A stretch of DNA of 33,269 bases from the IMG/VR virus record IMGVR_UViG_3300028025_002126, positions 1 to 33,269 of that record; one strand, given 5' to 3'. Positions 25,831 through 30,758 of the stretch are shown here, one piece after another. The DNA is from a virus. The position numbers were made by a program, and so were the translations under genes. Position 1 is the stretch's first letter. Each line of letters starts with the position of its first letter. Under the pieces are notes generated by a model. The model saw nothing but the letters and a program-made list of their open reading frames with translations. It searched no databases and was not told where the DNA came from.

Positions 25831-26040
25831 TCAATATATAAATAAACTAACTATTCCTGCTAGATAAATAAGAACTGCTACAAGCTCCACCAAGAGCAAA
25901 GCATTGTCCCTGTATAGGTAGCCTTGGACTGTCCACAGAAAACTGCCTACAAGCCCAAATAAGAGGTTTAGAGGGTATATATTGAGAGAGGTCAAGGCTA
26001 TACCGCATAAACAGAGTATAGTTCCTGACCATCTAATCAT
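25831..26040 (-). CDS. Small three-helix membrane protein (69 aa)
   Basis: These 69 residues consist almost entirely of hydrophobic helices: about 6-24, 26-43 (containing LNLLFGLVGSFLWTVQGYLY) and 48-68. The three-helix plan with a Trp-Gln-Gly-Tyr turn recalls half-SWEET (SemiSWEET-like) or PQ-loop membrane proteins, but this is weak. It is the last gene of the leftward unit. Its ATG overlaps the stop of the upstream 33-residue gene (ATGA). Function unknown. Confidence 0.6.
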   Translation of the reverse strand: MIRWSGTILCLCGIALTSLNIYPLNLLFGLVGSFLWTVQGYLYRDNALLLVELVAVLIYLAGIVSLFIY

Positions 26041-26138
26041 TTTAAGCTCGCTAAATATTGCTCCATAGTCTTTCTAATTGCTGCTCTGATTACTTCTAGT
26101 TCATCTTCTGACAAGGTAAAGTCTTTTTCTAAGTTCAT
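26037..26138 (-). CDS. Tiny hypothetical protein (33 aa)
   Basis: The frame from ATG 26138 to TGA 26037 encodes 33 residues, begins MNLEKDFTLSEDELEVIRAA and is predicted helical and charged. It exactly fills the gap between two genes, and both ends are ATGA overlaps, the pattern used throughout this leftward cluster. That supports a real gene; no function is suggested. Confidence 0.6.
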   Translation of the reverse strand: MNLEKDFTLSEDELEVIRAAIRKTMEQYLASLK

Positions 26139-26386
26139 TTCTTTTTAGCCTTTTTAACTGGTTCTTTAAGTTCTCTATAAATTTCTAGCAGCTTGTAAAC
26201 TTTATTGTCTAACTTGTTTTCAATTTCAGTAAGAATATCTGCTACTGTCCACAATGCGCCAGACTCATCAGTACAAGTCCTTTCTGCGCAGATAGTGATT
26301 ATAGATTGACAGCCAGTAAGTTTACAGCTCAATCCTTCAATTTCATTGACCTGACTCCAAAATTCTTTCAATAGTTCTTCATTCAT
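26135..26386 (-). CDS. Hypothetical protein (83 aa)
   Basis: This 83-residue protein contains four Cys in the first half (LSCKLTGCQSIITICAERTC, about 19-38), a helical middle (VADILTEIENKLDNKVYKLL) and a Lys-rich tail (KKAKKK). I do not recognise it. The Cys set could bind metal, but the spacing fits no known motif. It overlaps both neighbours by ATGA. Confidence 0.6.
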   Translation of the reverse strand: MNEELLKEFWSQVNEIEGLSCKLTGCQSIITICAERTCTDESGALWTVADILTEIENKLDNKVYKLLEIYRELKEPVKKAKKK

Positions 26387-26634
26387 TCCTTGATCCTTTC
26401 AATTAGTGCTAGGTATCCAACAGAATCCACCAAGCTATCTCTGTGGTCTGGCTGGTTCTTTAGCCTAGCTATCTTCAATAAAACCATCATTGTTGCGACA
26501 TCCTGTGCAGTCACTTCTTTATCTAAGTAAATGCTCCACAACTTAGCAATGTTAAGAAGGTTCTTTGCTGGGTGTCCATAGGTCTTTTCCCTATCACCAT
26601 AGATGATTGACTGTGCTTCTTCTAAAATATTCAT
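26383..26634 (-). CDS. DUF6378 family protein
   Basis: This 83-residue protein follows the DUF6378 pattern: ILEEAQSIIYGDREKTYGHP (3-22), then LWSIYLDKEVTAQDVATMM, and the C-terminal RDSLVDSVGYLALIERI. This is a common small phage family of unknown function found near replication and recombination genes. It is full length for the family. It starts in ATGA with the upstream gene. Confidence 0.85.
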   Translation of the reverse strand: MNILEEAQSIIYGDREKTYGHPAKNLLNIAKLWSIYLDKEVTAQDVATMMVLLKIARLKNQPDHRDSLVDSVGYLALIERIKE

Positions 26635-26777
26635 CTTCTAAATAATTCCCTAAGTAAAAGTTCTGCCTCAAGAACAGTCTGCCTGTGTTGTTTTTTTACA
26701 ACATATCCACCATTAGACATCCTTGCTTGCAAAAGTTCATACAGTCTATCTGCCAAATCTACAGGATCAATAATCAT
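26631..26777 (-). CDS. Small hypothetical protein (48 aa)
   Basis: The frame ATG 26777 to TGA 26631 encodes 48 residues, beginning MIIDPVDLADRLYELLQARM and ending LLLRELFRR. It is predicted helical with a basic centre (YVVKKQHRQ). It fills the gap between two genes with ATGA overlaps at both ends. No family recognised, though similar short proteins beside DUF6378 genes seem familiar. Confidence 0.65.
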   Translation of the reverse strand: MIIDPVDLADRLYELLQARMSNGGYVVKKQHRQTVLEAELLLRELFRR

Positions 26778-26953
26778 GGTCTAAGCCTTTGGCAACTGTA
26801 TGGAGTAACTCCTATACGAAACACTCCCATAATTGAACAGTCTTGAGCAATTGTGTAGTAAGCGCCAAGCCCACCAATACTATTCCCAATGACAAAAATA
26901 ATAAATAAACCCAAGAGATTCCTTTTGATTTTTTCGAGCAATTGTTTGAGCAT
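26774..26953 (-). CDS. Small membrane protein (59 aa), overlaps the next gene
   Basis: ATG 26953 is chosen over the in-frame TTG at 26959 because AAGGAAG lies at suitable spacing upstream. The 59-residue product has a Lys-rich head (MLKQLLEKIKRN), one transmembrane helix (about 13-35, LLGLFIIFVIGNSIGGLGAY) and a periplasm-type tail with two Cys (DCSIMGVFRIGVTPYSCQ). The gene overlaps the gene at 26812-26994 in another frame over most of its length. Its stop overlaps the next ATG. Both frames look protein-like. Confidence 0.6.
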   Translation of the reverse strand: MLKQLLEKIKRNLLGLFIIFVIGNSIGGLGAYYTIAQDCSIMGVFRIGVTPYSCQRLRP

Positions 26954-26994
26954 GAGCAATTTCTTCCTTGATTACAGTTTTGATTACAGGGCAT
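26812..26994 (-). CDS. Cys-rich small membrane protein (60 aa)
   Basis: The start ATG 26994 follows GAGGT with 4 bases between and directly abuts the upstream TAA. The product starts MPCNQNCNQGRNCSCSNNCS, a cysteine motif CNQNCNQGRxCxC that recurs in small phage proteins, then a Lys-rich turn and one transmembrane helix (about 27-50). The C-terminal part shares DNA with the 59-residue gene at 26774-26953 in a different frame. The CNQxCNQGR signature makes this frame credible; function unknown. Confidence 0.65.
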   Translation of the reverse strand: MPCNQNCNQGRNCSCSNNCSKKSKGISWVYLLFLSLGIVLVGLALTTQLLKTVQLWECFV

Positions 26995-27369
26995 TTATAC
27001 CTCGGCTATTGGATTAAACAACCAATGAGCAGCAAAGTCTGGTCTTACTGTAACCTTTGGTATTCTTCTCAATGGCTTTCTTGTTTTTAGCTTGTATCTT
27101 CTGTTGTATTCTTGCTGACCAAAAGGCAATGGCTTCTCTGCATCTGGCAGATTCCCAGTCTTGTAGTAAACAGTATAAGCACCAGCATCGCTTCGAGTGT
27201 AGTGATCGATATAGACCTGTTTCTTGAAGCGCATCTCTGTCAAATACTTAGAGAATGACTTGAGGCTTAGATTAACTGAGTCTGCCATCTGGTGACAGTT
27301 CATTGGTTCTTTTTGCATCCTGAATAATAAATACTGGATTCGCTTTTGTTTCATTTCTCTCTGGCTCAT
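26995..27369 (-). CDS. Winged-helix DNA-binding protein (124 aa)
   Basis: Residues 8-55 (RIQYLLFRMQKEPMNCHQMA, then VNLSLKSFSKYLTEMRFKKQ) form a predicted helix-turn-helix, followed by a beta wing (QVYIDHYTRSDAGAYTVYYK) and a basic Pro/Arg-rich tail (TRKPLRRIPKVTVRPDF). This is the plan of small phage transcriptional regulators. The operator-like element about 40 bases upstream (27409-27438) makes autoregulation plausible. AAGG is upstream of ATG 27369. A specific family was not recognised. Confidence 0.7.
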   Translation of the reverse strand: MSQREMKQKRIQYLLFRMQKEPMNCHQMADSVNLSLKSFSKYLTEMRFKKQVYIDHYTRSDAGAYTVYYKTGNLPDAEKPLPFGQQEYNRRYKLKTRKPLRRIPKVTVRPDFAAHWLFNPIAEV

Positions 27370-27408
27370 ATAAACCTTTCAAAACTGGGCTACTCGCTGC
27401 ACTAACTT

Positions 27409-27438
27409 AGGGCGATCCTTGTATATAAGGGCAATCCT
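27409..27438. promoter_or_regulatory. Operator-like repeat upstream of HTH gene
   Basis: AGGGCGATCCT (27409-27419) and AGGGCAATCCT (27428-27438) form an 11-bp direct repeat (10/11 identical) with a 19-bp period. The spacer completes CCTTGTATATAAGG (27417-27430), a 14-bp near-palindrome with one mismatched pair that contains a TATATA -10-like element. The arrangement suggests a repressor or activator binding site overlapping a promoter for the leftward winged-helix gene. Confidence 0.5.
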
Positions 27439-27471
27439 AGTTTGTTAGCATCCGCTTTCACCCATTGTTAG

Positions 27472-27621
27472 TTAATAACAGTTAGTGGTGCAATTACCAC
27501 CATAACAACAGGTAGTGCAAGTTACAAACTTACCACCTGAGCTAACTGTATGGGTAGAGCAATTGGCATACACCAAAGTTGTTGAAGCTGCTAACCATAA
27601 TCCAATAAGTAATTTTTTCAT
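27472..27621 (-). CDS. Secreted Cys-rich mini-protein (49 aa)
   Basis: ATG 27621 is preferred over ATG 27624 because GGAG lies 6 bases upstream. The 49-residue product has a signal peptide (MKKLLIGLWLAASTTLVYA) and a mature part of about 30 residues rich in Cys, Thr and Gly: NCSTHTVSSGGKFVTCTTCC followed by YGGNCTTNCY. The six Cys suggest disulfides in the periplasm. I recall similar short exported peptides in uncultured freshwater phages, without known function. Confidence 0.75.
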   Translation of the reverse strand: MKKLLIGLWLAASTTLVYANCSTHTVSSGGKFVTCTTCCYGGNCTTNCY

Positions 27622-27631
27622 CATATTCTCC

Positions 27632-27868
27632 TTAGAATGGGACATCATCTGCTAGTGGAGCTGCTGAAGGGTTTTGTCCTACTTCTCGCTTCTCAATATC
27701 CGCAAAGTAAATCCACCCATCAAAAGGCACAGGCAAAGATTCAATCTTTAGCATCTCACCTTTTTGAGTTTCCAATAAAACACCTACATTGACATAGCGA
27801 GTTTTTTCTTCACCTTGCTTGTTTGTGTAAGTACCTGCTTTAGCTTTTAGTTGTTTCTTGACTGCCAT
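27632..27868 (-). CDS. SSB-like OB-fold protein (78 aa)
   Basis: The 78-residue protein is a small beta-rich domain: basic start (AVKKQLKAKAGTYTNKQGEE), strand KTRYVNVGVLLET, then MLKIESLPVPFDGWIYFADI. It ends in the acidic tip ADDVPF, which resembles the DDDIPF tail of single-stranded DNA-binding proteins. Length is short for a canonical SSB. It sits downstream of the exonuclease (29-base overlap) and the annealing protein, as expected for a recombination set. Role is inferred. Confidence 0.7.
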   Translation of the reverse strand: MAVKKQLKAKAGTYTNKQGEEKTRYVNVGVLLETQKGEMLKIESLPVPFDGWIYFADIEKREVGQNPSAAPLADDVPF

Positions 27869-28469
27869 CTTTTAAACCTTTCAATTTATTTACTGTTTCT
27901 TCTACTTCATTTAAAAATGCTACTACTTCTTCTTCGAGATTTGCAATATATTCATCGTCTCGATTTACTCGGACAACAAACAACTGCAAATCCTCTGGAA
28001 GCCTTGGGTCGAAAGATACAAAGTCACACCATTGGCGGTTCATCACAGCCATCTGAGTTTGCATCTGAGGAATATATTTAGTCGGAGCTTTGCCACTCAA
28101 TAGAGTAGAAAGATGAGTTTTAGAATTGGGACACTTAATTTCGATAAGCCCATCTTCTCCAATAACACCATCAGGAGAGCAGCCAAAATTAGCAATGGTA
28201 GGATGGTCAATAAACCCCAGCTCATCCACAAGATTAGATGACTGAGCTTCATAAGCCATTCTCGCTTGAGGCTCTGTTTCAGTTCCCCATTGCATAGCTT
28301 CATTCTGATAGAACTCCTGTTGCTTGCCAGTAAGTCTTTCGAGAACTAGGTCTGTCAAATAATCTGATCTAGTGGCTGAGTCCTTCTTAGCCAAGACTGC
28401 TGCAACCTTACTAGCAGTTACCTTGCCTAATCTGGCTGCGAACCATTCTTCTGTTCTTTGTTCCATCAT
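27840..28469 (-). CDS. YqaJ/lambda-Exo-type exonuclease
   Basis: The 209-residue protein has the YqaJ recombinase order: RTEEWFAARLGKVTASKVAA (5-24), WGTETEPQARMAYE (61-74), CSPDG (97-101) with catalytic Asp100, and LIEIKCP (108-114) with Glu110 and Lys112, then a Gln-containing helix (YIPQMQTQMAV). This is the alkaline exonuclease that resects double-strand ends to give 3' tails. The partner annealing protein (ERF) is nearby at 28886. Start ATG 28469 directly follows a second ATG 3 bases downstream. Confidence 0.92.
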   Translation of the reverse strand: MMEQRTEEWFAARLGKVTASKVAAVLAKKDSATRSDYLTDLVLERLTGKQQEFYQNEAMQWGTETEPQARMAYEAQSSNLVDELGFIDHPTIANFGCSPDGVIGEDGLIEIKCPNSKTHLSTLLSGKAPTKYIPQMQTQMAVMNRQWCDFVSFDPRLPEDLQLFVVRVNRDDEYIANLEEEVVAFLNEVEETVNKLKGLKDGSQETTKS

Positions 28470-28552
28470 CTACCCCCTAACCAAAGGATTGCACCTACAA
28501 AGGCTAACCCTGCTAAAAAACCTAATAAAAGGACAAGAATTATAGTAATCAT
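28466..28552 (-). CDS. Tiny transmembrane peptide (28 aa)
   Basis: The frame ATG 28552 to TGA 28466 encodes 28 residues, nearly all hydrophobic: MITIILVLLLGFLAGLAFVG, then AILWLGGR. It is one transmembrane helix. Both ends overlap neighbours in ATGA fashion (upstream stop at 28549-28551, exonuclease start at 28467-28469). The arrangement supports a real gene; function unknown. Confidence 0.6.
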   Translation of the reverse strand: MITIILVLLLGFLAGLAFVGAILWLGGR

Positions 28553-28731
28553 TTTACCTCTGACATCTCTTGAAGAACAAGGGATAAATCGTCTGCAAAT
28601 TTGCTACAGTTCTTGGCTGTCTTATTTGCCATAGACCAGTCACCTGCTAGACAGTAGTGGTGCAATACCTTTACTTCTGCCATTAGGTCAATCCAGATAC
28701 CTGAGTAGTCTTTTGTGTCATCCATCTTCAT
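28549..28731 (-). CDS. Hypothetical protein (60 aa)
   Basis: ATG 28731 is preferred over the longer 28770 start because it forms ATGA with the upstream 53-residue gene and has GGAG upstream. The 60 residues begin MKMDDTKDYSGIWIDLMAEV and continue as charged helices (SKFADDLSLVLQEMSEVK). No family recognised. It lies between ERF and exonuclease genes, which suggests an accessory to recombination or regulation. Confidence 0.6.
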   Translation of the reverse strand: MKMDDTKDYSGIWIDLMAEVKVLHHYCLAGDWSMANKTAKNCSKFADDLSLVLQEMSEVK

Positions 28732-28889
28732 TGCTCGTTTCTCCATGCTAAGTGTTTGTAAGTCTGCCATTTTTCTTGAAATCTTTTATCTTGACTAGGT
28801 GGAGTCCATCCTAATCTTTTTAGTGTTTCCACAATATTTGTCTTAGCTGCTGGAATATATGGCTTATCAATATTATCTAAATGACTCAT
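28728..28889 (-). CDS. Small hypothetical protein (53 aa)
   Basis: The frame ATG 28889 to TGA 28728 encodes 53 residues beginning MSHLDNIDKPYIPAAKTNIV, with a LKRLGWTPPSQDKRFQEKWQ block and a basic tail. It fills the gap between ERF and the next gene with ATGA overlaps at both ends. The LGWxPPS segment recalls phage proteins of unknown role. Function not assigned. Confidence 0.6.
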   Translation of the reverse strand: MSHLDNIDKPYIPAAKTNIVETLKRLGWTPPSQDKRFQEKWQTYKHLAWRNEQ

Positions 28890-29419
28890 GCTAATTGTGC
28901 CTTTCTATCTTCTTTAGCTTTGTTGATCCTGACTAGAGCTGCCTTGTCTTTGCTTGCTACCTTGTATCCATGAGCAAAGTTCTTTTTAAGTTCTTCCATA
29001 TCCTTTGACAAGATAATCATTTCTTCTAGCTCTACAACATCAACTACTGGCTGGCTAGAGTCCAAGGCATCATGCTCAACAATCTCCATTGCTGTAACCC
29101 ATAAGTATCTGCGAGTATATGTCTCTACAGCACCAAGGTTTTGAATTGGATGGCAGCCCTTTAATTGAGCATCAGCCATTGGGCTAGTAATCTCAATCTT
29201 TGATCCATCATCAACAGACACAATTGTTAGTGTTGCTAATTCAGATCCAAAGCTAATAACACCACACAAACCTACTTTATCAAAGATGCTGTTGATAGTA
29301 GGCAAAAAGTCACCAAGCTCAAAATACTTGTAGCCAGCAAACTTATTGTGACCAGACTTTGTAAGCTCTGTGCCTTGTAGCTCAAGACGAGCCTTATTTA
29401 ACTTCTGATAAACATTCAT
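28886..29419 (-). CDS. erf: ERF-family single-strand annealing protein
   Basis: This 177-residue protein has the ERF core: VYQKLNKARLELQGTELTKS (3-22), then NKFAGYKYFELGDFLPTINS (25-44). LGAVETYTRRYLWVTAMEIV (about 96-115) carries the strongest family block. The C-terminal Lys/Glu-rich helix (about 140-177) is typical. ERF proteins anneal complementary single strands and, with the exonuclease at 27840 and SSB-like protein, mediate recombination and genome circularisation. AGGAGAAATAA precedes ATG 29419. It overlaps the following small gene. Confidence 0.9.
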   Translation of the reverse strand: MNVYQKLNKARLELQGTELTKSGHNKFAGYKYFELGDFLPTINSIFDKVGLCGVISFGSELATLTIVSVDDGSKIEITSPMADAQLKGCHPIQNLGAVETYTRRYLWVTAMEIVEHDALDSSQPVVDVVELEEMIILSKDMEELKKNFAHGYKVASKDKAALVRINKAKEDRKAQLA

Positions 29420-29523
29420 TTATTTCTCCTAAAAAACTTATTAACAAAACTGCGCCAACAAAAATATACTGCTGTGGACTTACACAATCCTGACATCCGT
29501 AGTCTGCGGTATTTAGTAATCAT
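29394..29523 (-). pseudogene. Frameshifted small membrane protein gene (or readthrough extension)
   Basis: A 29394-29519 frame continues in the same phase as the upstream gene after its TGA, and encodes a CxxC plus transmembrane peptide (NTADYGCQDCVSPQQYIFVG, then AVLLISFLGE) but has no start codon. The ATG at 29523, in the usual ATGA overlap, opens a different frame that gives only a 35-residue Arg-rich product. Removing one A from the AAA read from TTT at 29512-29514 would join ATG to the membrane frame and give a 42-residue protein. Most likely a single-base error or a recent frameshift; translation of both parts is unproven. Confidence 0.5.
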
Positions 29524-29771
29524 CTCTCATCCCATCTGGATCTATTGTTTAACTCATGGTTAGCCATCTCAATAGCATTGCCTTCTGAATACTCAAAAGA
29601 TAGATTCCACAAGAAGCGACCTAGAGTTTCAAACTCTCGATTGATTATTAGCTCTTGAAGTCTCTCAGCCTTCTCTGCGCTGATATTCTCAATAGCTTCC
29701 ATAAAGCTATTAACATTCTCTGGGTTAAATTCTTCAACCATCAACTCATCTACTAAATGTTGGAAAGTCAT
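29520..29771 (-). CDS. Hypothetical protein (83 aa)
   Basis: An acidic, helical 83-residue protein: MTFQHLVDELMVEEFNPENV, then FMEAIENISAEKAERLQELI and a C-terminal ANHELNNRSRWDER. It has a strong ribosome site (AAGGAGAAG). No family recognised. The frame is open for 41 codons after its TGA (to 29394), encoding a membrane segment discussed in the pseudogene entry. Confidence 0.6.
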   Translation of the reverse strand: MTFQHLVDELMVEEFNPENVNSFMEAIENISAEKAERLQELIINREFETLGRFLWNLSFEYSEGNAIEMANHELNNRSRWDER

Positions 29772-29781
29772 AATCTTCTCC

Positions 29782-29985
29782 TTAACCTTTAACTAAACCA
29801 TAGGCAACTTGGTCATACAAATAATCTAAAGCATTGTATTCACCATAAGCCATTACTCTATCTGGATCAGAATTTCTAACCTGTGCAGAACCATTATTAG
29901 GATCAAAATTCCATTGTTCTTCTAATAACTGCATTTTTTTTGAAATATGAGACAACATAGTGTCTTTGCTAAATCTTTTATTCAT
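29782..29985 (-). CDS. Hypothetical protein (67 aa)
   Basis: This unrecognised 67-residue protein begins MNKRFSKDTMLSHISKKMQL and contains VRNSDPDRVMAYGEYNALDY and a C-terminal YDQVAYGLVKG. It has AAGGAGAAGAATT before ATG 29985. The last half shows Tyr/Asp alternation but no known motif. Function unknown; it is part of the early leftward set. Confidence 0.6.
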   Translation of the reverse strand: MNKRFSKDTMLSHISKKMQLLEEQWNFDPNNGSAQVRNSDPDRVMAYGEYNALDYLYDQVAYGLVKG

Positions 29986-29996
29986 AATTCTTCTCC

Positions 29997-30077
29997 TTAA
30001 ATAAACAAAGCAAACATTGAACCAATAACTGAGCCTAAAATTGCTGCACCTAAAATATCTAACTTAGTAACTTTCAT
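29997..30077 (-). CDS. Tiny transmembrane peptide (26 aa)
   Basis: The frame ATG 30077 to TAA 29997 encodes 26 residues: MKVTKLDILGAAILGSVIGS followed by MFALFI. One hydrophobic helix preceded by two Lys, and GGAG 5 bases upstream of the start, support translation. It fills the interval between two other small genes. Function unknown. Confidence 0.55.
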   Translation of the reverse strand: MKVTKLDILGAAILGSVIGSMFALFI

Positions 30078-30086
30078 GGCTGCTCC

Positions 30087-30284
30087 TTATTCAGAAATCA
30101 ACATTGAATTTTTTTGAGTAATTTCTGTTGTCTCACCAGATTCTTTGTGAGCAACATCAGCCAATGCAAGAGCTTCTTCAGCAGTAGCAGCTTGAACTTC
30201 ATATTCCCATGCTTGACATTGGTAACCTTTTTTAGACTGCTCTAAAGTTGCTGGTGCATAACAAGTGATTTGATAAATTGCCAT
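30087..30284 (-). CDS. Hypothetical protein (65 aa), first gene of the leftward unit
   Basis: The 65 residues begin MAIYQITCYAPATLEQSKKG, then AWEYEVQAATAEEALALADV, a small alpha/beta pattern without catalytic motif. AGGAG precedes ATG 30284 at good spacing. As the first gene after the divergent region it is expected to be expressed early and strongly. Not recognised. Confidence 0.6.
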   Translation of the reverse strand: MAIYQITCYAPATLEQSKKGYQCQAWEYEVQAATAEEALALADVAHKESGETTEITQKNSMLISE

Positions 30285-30393
30285 TTTGATTCTCCTAAAC
30301 AGTTAAACAAAAAAACTTCAGTAATAGAGATAATGAACTAGAATACTTACACCAAACTTACAAATGCAAACTATTTTCTAGGTACTTTCCCTA
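30285..30393. promoter_or_regulatory. Divergent early promoter region (location only)
   Basis: This 109-bp, A/T-rich non-coding stretch separates the leftward unit (from 30284) and the rightward unit (from 30394), so promoters for both must lie here. I see only weak hexamers: on the minus strand TTGCAT and TATTCT separated by 18 bp, on the plus strand GATAAT near 30330. None matches sigma70 convincingly; no operator is apparent. Confidence 0.4.
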
Positions 30394-30669
30394 ATGCGAG
30401 CAAAAAGAGTTGATATTAATCAGAAAGCCATAGTCGAACACCTAAGAGCTATGGGGATGTCTGTATTCCATCTGCACGAAGTCGGCAAGGGCTGTCCAGA
30501 TCTCTTGTGTGGCATTAATGGTCAGACCTACCTTATTGAAGTCAAGCGAGATGATAAGGCATCATTCACATCTGCGCAGCTAGAGTTCCAAAGGACTTGG
30601 CAAGGATCTCCAGTTGTAAGAATAAATAATCCACAAGAAGCTATTGATTTTGTAAAAAATATGGTTTAA
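30394..30669 (+). CDS. VRR-NUC domain nuclease
   Basis: The 91-residue protein is a minimal VRR-NUC (PD-(D/E)XK) domain: HLHEVGKGCPDLLCG (26-40) with Asp36, LIEVK (47-51) with Glu49 and Lys51, and FTSAQLEFQRTW with Gln62, then RINNPQEAIDFVKNM. Phage VRR-NUC proteins of this size act as structure-specific DNA nucleases, possibly Holliday junction-like cleavage. ATG 30394 has no ribosome site and may be leaderless or weakly translated. First gene of the rightward early unit. Confidence 0.88.
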   Translation: MRAKRVDINQKAIVEHLRAMGMSVFHLHEVGKGCPDLLCGINGQTYLIEVKRDDKASFTSAQLEFQRTWQGSPVVRINNPQEAIDFVKNMV

Positions 30670-30758
30670 TCTAATTACTGGCTAGGTTCGCTACCGAAAA
30701 GTGGACTCCTTCACCCACCTGCCAGTTCCTTATAAGTGAAGGCTTTTGAAGGAAAGCT
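30670..30758 (+). ncRNA. Structured 5' leader with predicted pseudoknot
   Basis: By hand pairing: ACTGGC (30677-30682) with GCCAGT (30721-30726) encloses two small hairpins, GGT/ACC (30685-30687 with 30693-30695) and GTGG/CCAC (30701-30704 with 30715-30718). CCTTCAC in the second hairpin loop (30708-30714) pairs with GTGAAGG (30736-30742), giving a pseudoknot. CCTTCA can instead pair with TGAAGG (30747-30752), which contains the ribosome site of the replication gene, ATG 30759. It is unusually G/C-rich for a gap in this genome. Not matched to a known class. Confidence 0.5.

Noticed and set aside
28731-28770. Longer N-terminus of the 60-residue protein starting at 28770
   Set aside because: It would overlap the end of the 53-residue gene; ATG 28731 forms the usual ATGA overlap with a GGAG upstream.
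30670-30758. Possible tRNA, because of GGTTCGCTACC resembling a T-arm
   Set aside because: No 7-bp acceptor stem, anticodon arm or CCA-compatible end can be formed around it.
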